DNA of 64,000 bases from Cryptomeria japonica (taxonomy: Eukaryota; Streptophyta; Pinopsida; Cupressales; Cupressaceae): the NCBI RefSeq assembly GCF_030272615.1, contig NC_081410.1, positions 140,098,849 to 140,162,848 of the forward strand, read 5' to 3'. Shown piece after piece: positions 22,272 through 32,543 of the stretch. Both the position numbers and the translations under genes were made by a program. The notes under the pieces were generated by a model, which was not told the DNA's origin, did no database searches, and was given only the letters and a program-made list of their open reading frames with translations. Every line of letters starts with the position of its first letter. Position 1 is the stretch's first letter.

Positions 22272-22671
22272 TTTTTCTTTCTCTCCAAAAGTCTCTCTCT
22301 CCAAGGTCAACAAGCACAAATGAGACAAAATAATGCACTTTTCCCCTTTTATAGGGTGAATTGAAATTAGGGTTTGGAGATGGGGCATGTATCTTGCTCG
22401 CGGTCTCCGTCTAACCCTAACAAACATTATTATCGGGAGATGAATCAACTTTTCACATTCCACATTAACAAAATTTTAAAATGGAAACAAAATTATCAAA
22501 TTAAATCAAATTTTCCAAATTTTGATTCATCTCCCGAGGGGGCATTATCAAACATCATTTATCAAATCTGGGGCATGACATGAAAATCTTAAAACAACAT
22601 CACACTGATCATAGTCAAATTTTGATGACACATCATTTTCTTTGAATTAACATGTGCACACACGTCGCTTC
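22272..22671. other. Divergent region: PMD promoter and 3' end of Tat internal region
   Basis: Contains the PMD 5' leader and TATA box (minus strand), then about 300 bp of AT-rich sequence up to the polypurine tract. The segment 22542-22685 is the part repeated between LTR2 and LTR3. No other gene seen. Confidence 0.6.
22346..22353 (-). promoter_or_regulatory. TATA box of the antisense PMD gene
   Basis: On the minus strand TATAAAAG (context CCTATAAAAGGGG) lies 75 bases upstream of the exon 1 ATG (22271-22269), leaving room for a transcription start near 22320 and a pyrimidine/purine-rich 5' leader of about 50 bases. Confidence 0.65.
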
Positions 22672-22685
22672 AAAGAGGGGCAAAA
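22672..22685 (+). other. Polypurine tract of the Tat element
   Basis: AAAGAGGGGCAAAA directly precedes LTR2. The same 14 bases precede the LTR of the second Tat-like element (36409-36422), and a copy with one change (AAAGATGGGCAAAA, 24220-24233) precedes LTR3. It primes plus-strand DNA synthesis in this element type. Confidence 0.88.
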
Positions 22686-24062
22686 TGTAGACGTATAAAA
22701 ATGACCATATTCCTAAAATGAATATTTTATGTTCATTCCTCTATTTAGTTAAATCTAATTTAATTAAATTACCTACATTCTTCTATTTTATTAAGTAAAT
22801 TATCCAATTTACTTAGTTAAATTCACCTATGTCATTTAATTGAATAAATCATTTTATTCAATTAAACCCCTTTTCTCTACTTTTAATTAAATTTATATTT
22901 AATTAATAATTTACCCCAAATTGAATAAAGCTAATTTATTCAAATTCCCAAATTACAACTAAATTGAAATAAAATATTTTATTTTAATTAAATCTTTTTA
23001 TTCCTCATCCACTTGCAAAATCCTACATCTCCCACTTGCCTCCTAAATCCACTTCTAGACTCTTTCACTTCTAAATTAGCCTAACCCATCTCCTAAATAT
23101 TGTCACATCCCTAAGCAAGGGGAAGTCACTTTTCAAACCCTCATAGTCTTTGAAAACCATTAAAGGCTTCAACAACTTAACTTTGAAAGTCTTCCAAACC
23201 ATTAATTGTTAACTCAACCCTCCAGCATGATTAGAGACTTTCTCTAAACTCAACCCACATCTAACCCAGGGGTCTCATCAAGCATTCATTGCTTTGACCA
23301 TGGTTATCCCTTTAACCCTTGCACAAGAGTTTATCCTTTGGGTAAAAGCTTTATCCAATAGATAATCTTAACCTAACCTTAACCCTTACCCCCTAGGGTA
23401 ACCATGAGGTCTTATCAAGCATTTAATGCTTCCTACCTCTCCTCTCAACTCGTCTTATGTTGACAATTGTAAACATGGATTGCCAACTTTCAAACTTGAC
23501 CCTTGATTAACTCTTTCAATCTTGGCCATCCATTGCCCTATTTTCACTATAAATAGAGCTCTCCTTCCTCCATTTTAAGGATCCATGCAAGCTTTAGTAT
23601 CTCATTTATGCTCAATTTTATCAACACATTTAGCCTCTTTTGTATTAGGAAATAGTCTAAATAAGCATTTTTAGAGTATTTTCTTTATCATTATCTTAGA
23701 ACATCAACTATTATATCATGTTAGGATAGTGTTTCTACTAATCTTGTCATCTTATAATCTAGTTTGTTGCATTTGTAGAATCATGCATAGCTTAGGATGC
23801 ATTTCTATAACTAAATCAATCTAAAGCATCCCTCGTTCTTGCATTAGCCATCCCTAAGTAACTTTGCTCAGTGATCTGAGAGCAAAGGCATTGGCTTGAG
23901 GGACCTTGTGAGATAGAGAACCATGGAACCAACCTTGGAAAGTTGAGCTATCCTTCATAGCTCCATAACTTGCACCAAGAAGTCCTGTGGGTGTGTGAGC
24001 AAGCCTCTTTGAGACCACTTTTTCACATTTTGAGTTTCATAGACCCACTTTTCCCACACACA
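22686..24062 (+). repeat. LTR2 (middle LTR) of the Tat element
   Basis: 1377 bp, TGTAGACGT...CCACACACA. It shares with LTR3 the 24-bp deletion (between AATTGT repeats) and several single-base differences against LTR1. TATA box TATAAATA at 23548-23555. It is followed not by host DNA but by TTTTTGGC, the first bases that follow a 5' LTR. Confidence 0.92.
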
Positions 24063-24233
24063 TTTTTGGCATTATCAAACATCATTTATCAAATTTGGGG
24101 CATCACTTATCAAATCTGGGGCACGACATGAAAATCTTAAAACGACATCACACTGATCATAATCAAATTTTGACAACACATCATTTTCTTTGAATTAACA
24201 TGTGCACACATGTCACTTCAAAGATGGGCAAAA
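24063..24233 (+). other. Internal remnant between LTR2 and LTR3
   Basis: 171 bp: the first eight bases after a 5' LTR (TTTTTGGC) fused to the last part of the internal region (ATTATCAAAC... as at 22544-22685). The join shares GGC with both partners, so a deletion of nearly a whole internal region through a GGC microhomology is likely. A small duplication of TTATCAAATCTGGGGCA is inside. Confidence 0.85.
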
Positions 24234-25614
24234 TGTAGACGTATAAAAATGACCATATTCCTAAAATGAATATTTTATGTTCATTCCTCTATTTAGTTAA
24301 ATCTAATTTAATTAAATTACCTACATTCTTCTATTTTATTAAGTAAATTATTCAATTTACTTAGTTAAATTCACTTATGTCATTTAATTGAATAAATCAT
24401 TTTATTCAATTAAACCCCTTCTCTCTACTTTTAATTAAATTTATATTTAATGAATAGTTTACCCCAAATTGAATAAATCTAATTTATTCAAATTCCCAAA
24501 TTACAACTAAATTGAAATAAAACATTTTATTTTAATTAAATCATTTTATTCCTCATCCACTTGCAAAATCCTACATCTCCCACTTGCCTCCTAAACCCAC
24601 TTCTAGACTCTTCTAATCACTTCTAAATTAGCCTAACCCATCTCCTAAATATTGTCACATCCCTAAGCAAGGGGAAGTCACTTCTCAAACCCTCAGAGTC
24701 TTTGAAAACCATTAAAGGCTTCAACAACTTAACTTTGAAAGTCTTCCAAACCATTAATGGTTAACTCAACCCTCCAGTATGATTAAAAACTTTCTCTAAA
24801 CTCAACCCACATCTAACCCAGGGGTCTCATCAAGCATTCATTGCTTTGACCATAGTTATCCCTTTAATCCTTGCACAAGAGTTTATCCTTTGGGTAAAAG
24901 CTTTATCCAATAGATAATCTTAACCTAACCTTAACCCTTACCCCCTAGGGTAACCATGAGGTCTTCTCAAGCATTTAATGCTTCCTACCTCTCCTCTCAA
25001 CTCGTCTTATGTTGAAAATTGTAAACATGGATTGCCAACTTTCAAACTTGACCCTTGATTAACTCTTTCAATCCTGGCCATCCATTGCCCTATTTTCACT
25101 ATAAATAGATCTCTCCTTCCTCCATTTTAAGGATCCATGCAAGCTTTAGTATCTCATTTATGCTCAATTTTATCAACACATTTAGCCTCTTTTGTATTAG
25201 GAAATAGTCTAAATAAGCATTTTTAGAGTATTTTCTTTATCATTATCTTAGAACATCAACTAGTATATCATGTTAGGATAGTGTTTCTACTAATCTTGTC
25301 ATCTTATAATCTAGTTTGTTGCATTTGTAGAATCATGCATAGCTTAGGATGCATTTCTATAACTAAATCAATCTAAAGCATCCCTCGTTCTTGCATTAGC
25401 CATCCCTAAGTAACTTTGCTCAGTGATCTGAGAGCAAAGGCATTGGCTTGAGGGACCTTGTGAGATAGAGAACCATGGAACCAACCTTGGGAAGTTGAGC
25501 TATCCTTCATAGCTCCATAACTTGCACCAAGAAGTCTTGTGGGTGTGTGAGCAAGCCTCTTTGAGACCACTTTTTCACATTTTGAGTTTCATAGACCCGC
25601 TTTTCCCGCACACA
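24234..25614 (+). repeat. LTR3 (outer 3' LTR) of the Tat element
   Basis: 1381 bp, TGTAGACGT...CCGCACACA, followed by the AATAT duplication and then the interrupted host ORF. TATA box at 25100-25107. Closest to LTR2. Confidence 0.93.
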
Positions 25615-25619
25615 AATAT

Positions 25620-26295
25620 CACTATTATCAGTAGGGTCATTAGTTAGGGCTTGAATATTATCATTTGGGATAGCTTCATACTGGTCTCCAATAGTTCACA
25701 TATCCTGCATCTCAGTGCCTTCATTAGTTTCTTCCTCCTCACCGTGAATAACAATGTCCTTAAAATCATCCATATCTTCTTCTTTATCAGTATAATTTGA
25801 GTCCTCACTATTGATATCAGTCTCAGGAAGAAGTTCTTCTTTGGAAGGAATGTCAATGGCTTCATCCTCATTAGGGCTTTCCTTGACTTTAGATTCCTTT
25901 TCTTTGAGCCTGGTTGACCAATGACCCCCCAAGTTATATCTTGTTTTGCAACATCCTGATTTTGAATCTCTACAACCATAGAATCTATGACTGAGTCATC
26001 AAGATCAATGGTAATGTTTTTATCTTTGGACAACTTATCTATCTTTTTGGTTTTTGAATTTCCATATTTGGAGCCAACAAACTTGTGTTTTCCAAGGGTG
26101 GGATTAAGGAGCTCATCTTCCTCAAATTTTTCCTTAGATTTTTTCACATTTTGACCTTTTTTCTTTCCAGAAGAACTAGGTTTTTCAAGGTTATACAATT
26201 TGCTCTCCACGAGCTCAATTTTTACTGAACTTGGGGGATTATTAGGGTTTATAAGTTCAATCTTGACTATTGAGTGTTTGAGTAGTGAATCTTAT
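25620..26295 (-). pseudogene. 5' part of interrupted ORF, charged protein
   Basis: Minus-strand ORF open from about 26295. It encodes a Lys/Glu/Asp-rich protein (ESKLYNLEKPSSSGKKKGQN early, then an acidic stretch with ELLPETDINSEDSNYTDKEE). A frameshift lies at a C-run near 25925 and a TGA follows at about 25697; beyond it the frame is open to the insertion point (ALTNDPTDNSDI) and continues at 244-111. No domain recognised. It could be a host gene or an ORF1-like part of a LINE. Confidence 0.5.
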
Positions 26296-26329
26296 AGTGT
26301 ATTTGTTATGCTTGTAAACATTGAGTACT

Positions 26330-26740
26330 TAGCATATCAAAAATTAGATTTTTATTTGATAAGATGTTTGATACATAGTATTTTTTAAAAGATTTAATAA
26401 ATGTATTTATTACAATTAATATAAAAAATTTATATATGTATACTTAAAATATTTATAATATTATTTTCGATTTGTGTATAACTGAAGAGTACAGTTTATT
26501 TCATGTCATAAAAATGTTATACATAATTGAACTCACTTCCTCTAATTTCAATTACCGATAATTTATTTACTAAATTTTAAAATAAAAAACAATGGTTCAT
26601 TCTATCACGATGATTCTTAGCACTTTGCATGTGTGAGGTTATAGTTAAATTTTTTATACAAAAATGTTATTTAAACAAAAAAATTGTAGTTATATCGAAC
26701 AATGGGGCCCACATTAGTAGTTACTACAACAATTGCTACA
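26330..26740 (+). repeat. Left inverted arm
   Basis: About 410 bp, very AT-rich, diverged reverse complement of 29320-29745. It begins within what would be one unit of the tandem repeat of the right arm. Confidence 0.6.
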
Positions 26741-27542
26741 CCTTGTGTTGCCATTGGACCTAGGACCTAAGTCTAATAGTTAAATTTGACTGTCAAGGTT
26801 TTTTCTATAATAATTATTTATTTGAATTATCCTTCATATATTAGACATACTTTGTATATGTACACATACCTACATATGTATATACAAATGCATATACATA
26901 CATGGTATATGTGTGTGTATCTATGTATGTATGTATAATTATATTTTTAAATTTGACTTGAACTCTAAAGTTGTCTTTTAAACATTTATACTTTCACTAT
27001 ATGATATACTCCCTCTAAAATTTGTAACTTCAATTGTAGGTTATCTTAGATGTAATGTGGGTATAATGAAGTTGCAAATGTTTAAAGAGAAAATGAATTA
27101 TCTTATAATATAATAAAAAATTTATATTTTATTTATAAAATAATATTCATAGTCCATATATTATGCATGTATACTTCATCTATTTACTTACTGTATATAC
27201 CTTATATGTAACCTAGGTACATGTTGAAGTTGTAACTCTATGGAGAAAAGTGAAAGAAAAAATACAACAATAATAAAAATTTCCATATAATATGAAGAGC
27301 AAATAATATGTAGATAAGTATTTAAAATTTACTATAAAAGAATAGACAAACATAACTTCAAGATGACACAAGATATGCCCCTAGGAAACCTTTCATGAGA
27401 AAAAAATAACCTCCCATAAGCATCCATACTTAATATATTATTCAACAACAAGATATTACAATATACACTTATAGTCTCCATGAATACTTTTGAAACATCA
27501 AGCTCCTCCAATTCATTCTTTACGTGTCCAAGAACAATGGGT

Positions 27543-27556
27543 AACTATTATTACTT
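27543..27556. repeat. 14-bp target duplication (left) of non-LTR insertion
   Basis: AACTATTATTACTT at 27543-27556 is repeated exactly at 28849-28862. This length fits target-primed (LINE-type) insertion. Confidence 0.88.
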
Positions 27557-28848
27557 TAACATGGAATATGCAAAGGCGGTTTCATTACTCCCTAAGCCCC
27601 CCATAGGTAAGCACATAATTGAATATGCCCAAAATGTTGCTTCCCATGATTCTCAGATGTCTAATGACCCTGAAGATATGCCTTTGGATGAGGAGAACTA
27701 CTATCACAACGAGAAGAGGAAAAAATATGTCCCTTTGAAGAAGCCCATTAAGTCCCAGTCATGGTCTAAGGGTTATGATACTGATGACGAGGAGGTTGGG
27801 TATTCATCTTTGATGCAGTCCTCCCCATCCAAGGAACAAGGGTATCTAGGAAAAGGTAATAGTAGTGTTTGTGGAAAGTATAATGTTAAGGGGAAGGTTG
27901 GTCAACAAAGAAAAGGATGGTTTGTCTTTGGAGAGGCAAGTGTTAGTGATTTTATGCGTAGTTGTGAGAATGTGGAAGTTGTGCATGAGATTGGTGGCCT
28001 GACGAATGAAGATGTCCCTCAAGATGGGGAGGCTTAGGTTGGTCTACTAAATTTATCAAGTAATGTTAATGAGTTTGTGATAGGTCCCCTCATGAAAGCC
28101 TATGAAGGTCATGGCAATTTAGCCAATTGGTGCATCTCTGCCATTAATGAATGAAGAGGTAACTTTGTCTCCCTTCTAATGAGGTTGACGGTCTTCATAA
28201 ATGCTATGGTAGGGGTTTTCATAATATTGAAGGTAAGAAACCCTTTGCATGGATTGATACTATGGTGGCAGACATTAACATATGAAAACTAGTTAAGAGG
28301 CTAGACTTAATAAGCTTGAGGCCTTAGTTGGCAGTCTTGACGATAAGCTCAAAGCTATGGTTTCAATGAGTAAGGAAGTTCTCCATAGGAATACCAGTGA
28401 TCTTCAAATTATTAATGAGAAATCCTAGAGTTGGGGGAAGGGGAAGAACAAGATGATAGGTAATGTTGTGGAAGAGGGTGTGAAGAAAAAGAAGAAGGTT
28501 CCAAATCCAAAGGGTGATGTGGATAATTTTGGTAAACATGGAACTAGTGGTCTCAAGGGTCCATATTCCAAGTTATGGAGCCAATTCAAAGGTAAGGGTC
28601 AATCCCCAGTGTTTAATGGTATGTTGGTCATACATGATCAAATTATCAAAAAGGATAAAGGCGAGAATGAGATTCTCAAGGAACTGTAATAAGAATTAGT
28701 TGGGCATGTCCCTGTTTTGTTGTTGTTTGTTGATTGGCTTCTTTGTTGTTGTTGTTAGCTTGTTGTTGGGTCTTTTGTGTATTTCTTGTTAACAAATTTT
28801 TTATTTAAGAGTTTTAGGGTCCCTTCAAAATTTGTTTATCTAATAAAA
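27557..28848 (+). mobile_element. Non-LTR (LINE-type) insertion with coiled-coil ORF
   Basis: 1292 bp bounded by the perfect 14-bp duplication. It ends TCTAATAAAA after a T/G-rich 3' region, the kind of tail seen in plant LINE copies. The coding part is a single protein with no RT, endonuclease or RNase H, so it is either an ORF1-only derivative or a 5'-truncated and internally deleted copy. The central element copy at 49200 lacks this insertion. Confidence 0.8.
27561..28689 (+). pseudogene. Coiled-coil ORF1-like protein, broken
   Basis: Open from ATG at 27561 to TAG at 28035-28037 (MEYAKAVSLLPKPPIGKHII early; acidic middle; GWFVFGEASVSDFM). The same frame continues past that stop to a TGA near 28154. 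In another frame coding resumes with a coiled coil (LNKLEALVGSLDDKLKAMVS, about 28305-28430), one TAG near 28427, a Lys-rich stretch and the stop at 28687-28689. The layout (coiled coil then basic C-terminus close to the element 3' end) is shared with 51409-51810 and 55076-55290. No named domain found. Confidence 0.55.
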
Positions 28849-28862
28849 AACTATTATTACTT

Positions 28863-29320
28863 GAACATGCACCCTTGTTAAACCCTATCCAACAACTCAA
28901 AGATACCATTAGAATGGATTTAAGGTGTGAGACCTTGCTATTTGAGTCCAAACCTTGAGATATTTGTTTGAAATATATTTGGATAATTGAAACTAATTTT
29001 AACTGCACTTAATTTTCACTAATGGAAGGAGAGAAGATAATTTAAAATAAAACTCTAAAATTGTAAAGGAATACAATCTAATGAAAGATAATTATTTTAT
29101 CTATTCAACAACAATCATCTAACATAAGGATAGGAACAAAACATATTAATACATCCATGAATACTATATATCGACATATTTTTAATATCAAACTTAAAAA
29201 TAAGTACATTTATTTAAACTATTAATTTTATACAAATTTATATAATATTTAATTAAAATTACCATCTCAACTTTTAAATTTGATAATTTATTATAAGATT
29301 TGACAATCATTATACTAGTT
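28863..29320. other. AT-rich centre of the inverted-arm element
   Basis: No gene or clear repeat seen; it lies between the target duplication of the non-LTR insertion and the right arm. Confidence 0.5.
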
Positions 29321-29745
29321 GACAATGAGGGTCTCATTATTTGAAACAAAATAAAATGTTTCAAATATAACTCATTTTTCAATATTATTCATTTATATTT
29401 ATATGCGAAGTATCTAGAATCATCATGGTAGAATTGCTTTTTTTTTTTGTTTTAAAATGCTTAGTAAATAAATTATATATTCTTGACATTAGAGGAAGTG
29501 AATTCATATCCATATAACACTTTGTCAAAATTGTGACATAAAATATGTACTTTCTAATTAAATAGAATTTTTAAATGACAACATAAGCATTTTAAGTGTA
29601 GATCTCTGAAAATTTTATATTAATTGTGTCAAGTACATTTATTGTTACAAATATGTTTTCAACTGTCGAGAGTAAAATATGACTTATATAACAAGTCATA
29701 AACTCTTTATTAAATATTATATATCAAGCACCTTACATAAAAGAA
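29320..29745 (-). repeat. Right inverted arm
   Basis: Reverse-complement match to 26330-26740 as described for the element. It runs into the tandem array without a clear border. Confidence 0.6.
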
Positions 29746-30245
29746 TTAATTTTCTCCAAATTTCACTTTAATTGTGACAATTACATTTTTAATTGTTTAA
29801 AGTAAATTTAACTTATATGATAAGTTGTAAAGTCTTTATCAAAAAAAAATTACACATCAAACCTCTTGTCAAAGAGAACTAATTTACTCCAAATATCAAC
29901 GATCTATATTAATTTTGACAAATACATTTTTAGTGATTAAGAGTAAAACAAGACTTATATAACAAGTTATAAACTCTTTATTAAAATATTATATATCAAA
30001 CATCTTATCAAAAGGAACTAATTTTCTCAAAATATTCACATTTCATATTAATTGATAAATATATTTTCAGCTTTTAAAGTAATATGACTTGTTTGATAAG
30101 CTATAAACTTTTTATAAAAATATTATATACCAAATTCCATATCAAAGAAAACTAATTTATTCCAAATATCAACATTTCATATTCATTGTGACAAATACAA
30201 TTTTAACTTTTTAAAGGTAAATATGATGTATATAATAGATTATAA
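29594..30245. repeat. Tandem array of about 137-bp AT-rich units
   Basis: About five diverged units. Each contains TTAATTGTGACAAxTACATTTTxA, then a GACTTATATAACAAGTtATAAACTC-like segment, then ATTATATATCAAAC and GGAACTAATTTxCTCC. Unit starts are near 29594, 29756, 29889, 30029 and 30166. The array stops abruptly at 30245 against LINE coding sequence. Confidence 0.8.
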
Positions 30246-30249
30246 CTCT

Positions 30250-30368
30250 TGGTTGCATCCCTATAAGGGATCCATGTCTACTTGCTTTCCCTCTTTAAAA
30301 TCTTAGTGTCCATTGTTGAGAAACTTGAGAGAATACAAAAAAACTTCTTGTGGATGGGGACATTGGAA
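30250..30368 (+). pseudogene. LINE reverse transcriptase, C-terminal fragment (piece 1)
   Basis: One frame gives HVYLLSLFKILVSIVEKLER followed by IQKNFLWMGT, the conserved end of the RT domain of plant LINEs. Upstream it is cut by the AT-rich tandem array, downstream by the Tat-like element. The next LINE residues are found at 37263 in the same strand. Confidence 0.75.
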
Positions 30369-30449
30369 AATTCTTGTCTATCTCCTTCTCATTCTTCCTC
30401 TTCTTCATTCTTCTACCTTCTCATTTCTATTTCCATTCTATTGTCTCTT

Positions 30450-30680
30450 TAGCATGACCGCTCTATGATTAGCGCGAGCGTTTTTGTCAAAAAATTGAAT
30501 TTTAAATTTTGGGCGCGAACTCTATTTGTATCAGCACGAGCGCCCACATATCAGCGCGAGCACCTGCACATCAACGCGAGCACCGGCTAATCAACGCATC
30601 TACATTTTTTTTCTATCTGTTTAACTATTAATAAATTGTCTGTTAGTGTGACTGTCTGCAAATCAGCGCGACTGCAGGAA
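30450..30680 (+). repeat. GCGC-motif array 4 (leader of second Tat-like element)
   Basis: About eight copies of ATCAGCGCGAGCG and variants (ATTAGCGCGAGCG, ATCAACGCGAGCACC, TTAGTGTGACTG, ATCAGCGCGACTG). Position in the leader and CpG-decay variants match arrays 1 and 2 of the first element although the unit sequence differs. Confidence 0.65.
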
Positions 30681-32543
30681 ATAATAATAATAAAATTTAA
30701 AAAAAAAAAAAAAAAAGAGTAAAATTTATTCTGTTTTTTCGCCATATCTTCTTCATTTTCCTCCAAACTTCACTAGATCCCCCACAATTCCATTTTGCAC
30801 ATTTCCTTCCTTGGGGACCTTATCCCAAAATTCCACTTTTTGAAGCCCGAAATCCCACATTCCTCTATTTTTAGGGTTTGCAATAACTTCTTCTAGTTTT
30901 ATCCAATCACCTCCAAATTTTCCCATATTGTCTATCTCCAAATTTTTGCTTCTTTGTCCCTCTTGGACAAATTTTTCCATTCCTTCACCTCTCCTCCAAA
31001 ATCCCCATTTTATGCTTGCCTATTCCTTGGAAAGTGGCAAAAACCTAGTCAAACCCCATTTACCCATCAAAGTTTCCCCGAAATCCACATTTGTCATTAG
31101 TAGAAAAGTTTTTATTCATGTTTTTCTACTCATTCCCAAAAAATTTTTAAAAAAATGTGTCGTTCTTTTGTCTTTTGCAGGATGCTTGTTGAAGACTTCA
31201 TTTTCAAACTACTAATCCACTTTTTTGCAGGTTGCCTAAGGAATCCGACCAAACATTGTGTTTTTCTTAATCTTTTTATTCTAGGCACCTAGATCTTAAT
31301 TAGGGGTAAAAGAACTCTTGCCTTGTGTGCTTGAGAAAAGTGTAGAGGTAGGAGAGTATGCTCTTGTTTGCATAGACAATTAGAAATCCCGACCCTCAAA
31401 CCTTTTCTTGTTTGAGTGCATGATTACCCTTAGCAGGCCTGCCCTCCCAACTTTCTCTTTGAGAAGGTAAGAGGGGAATGACCCAAGTGAGTACACCTTG
31501 CAGTTCCCAACTCACTATAATAAATAGGCCATTGACTACGAAAGGGTTAATGGTTGGGGCTATATGAGAGTTCACTCTCACATTGGGTGCTTAGTAGGAT
31601 CCTAGAGATCTCAATCACGCTTGCATGACTACTAAGTTTTTGGTGCTTCATTGGGCTATAGGTCTCAATTGCACTTGTGCAACTGTGAAGGGTAGCTCCT
31701 AACGGGAAGCCATACTAAACACCTTGTGCATAGTGGCCAAAAATCTTCTAGTCATTGGTGCAAAAGGTCGGACCTCCAAAGCTGCCCATATTTTTATGGC
31801 CCTTAGTAGAGACAAAAAGTTCGCCATGAGGAGTTTTCATGGGAATTTGGGGTCAAGAATCTAAGTGTCCACTTTGGGTAAGCATAGCTGGGAAACCAAT
31901 TGGGATCCATTGACTATTGTCTTTTCTCGCCATAGGATATGTTGTGAAGGAGCATGAGTGTCTTTTGAGTCTAACTTCTTTTGACCATTGTGTTTTCTTT
32001 ACTTGACATCTCTTGCCAAGTCCATCCCCCACAACCAATCAATCATCCCTCTTTCCAAATTCCATCTTGCCATCATCGAATCTTTAATCCATTTCTATCT
32101 ATCCAAGAAATTCTCCAATCCCCAATCCACTTTCATCCATTCAAATAATCATCCTTCCTCAACTAATATTCATTCTTCCTCTAATCCAATCCTCTAATCC
32201 AAATCAAATCCAATCCAAGTCCTAATCCAAGGACCAATCTAATCCTTTAATCCAAATCTAATCCAAATCCAAATCCAATCCAATTCAATCCAATCCAATT
32301 CAATCCAATTCAATCCAATCCATTCAATCAATCAACCAATCCAATCAAATCAAGTCCTAATCCAAGGACCAATCCAATCAAATCAATTCCAATCCAAATT
32401 AAAATCCAATCCAAACCTAATAAATCTAATCCATCATCATTCCAAGCCAAGTCCTAATCCTCATATTCATTTAACATCATCTTCATAATCTTTCCCCTCC
32501 AAAACATATTCATCCAATTCCAATCTAATCCTTCACTCTCAAC
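30681..32543 (+). other. Leader of second Tat-like element
   Basis: No gene seen. It includes a poly-A run near 30700, the palindrome GCAGGCCTGC at 31433-31442, and from about 32040 a C/A/T-only region dominated by AATCC and ATCCA pentamers that leads into the ORF. Confidence 0.6.

Larger units (their letters stand above)
245..25614 (+). mobile_element. Tat-lineage Ty3/Gypsy retrotransposon with three LTRs
   Basis: The element starts with TGTAGACAT and ends with CCGCACACA, flanked by AATAT on both sides. Order: LTR1 (245-1662), primer site, long leader, gag, protease, G-patch, RT, RNase H, a second archaeal-type RNase H, integrase, antisense PMD gene, polypurine tract, LTR2 (22686-24062), a 171-bp internal remnant, LTR3 (24234-25614). 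The dual RNase H and an antisense ORF 3' of pol are known marks of the Tat lineage of plant Ty3/Gypsy elements. A Copia derivative and a solo LTR are nested inside. All genes are broken, so the copy is dead; it could only move with proteins from elsewhere. Confidence 0.92.
26330..30245. mobile_element. AT-rich element with long inverted arms
   Basis: Sequence at about 26330-26740 reappears reverse-complemented at about 29745-29320, with matching landmarks (CACTTCCTCTAAT, GATGATTCT, CTTTGCAT against CTTCGCAT, AATGGGGCCCACAT against AATGAGACCCTCAT). The right arm continues outward as about five tandem units of about 137 bp; the left arm has about one. The centre is non-coding apart from a later insertion (27557-28848). 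A second copy of the left arm and centre lies at 47906-49210. No transposase is seen, so this looks like a non-autonomous TIR or fold-back element; no target duplication was found. Confidence 0.6.
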
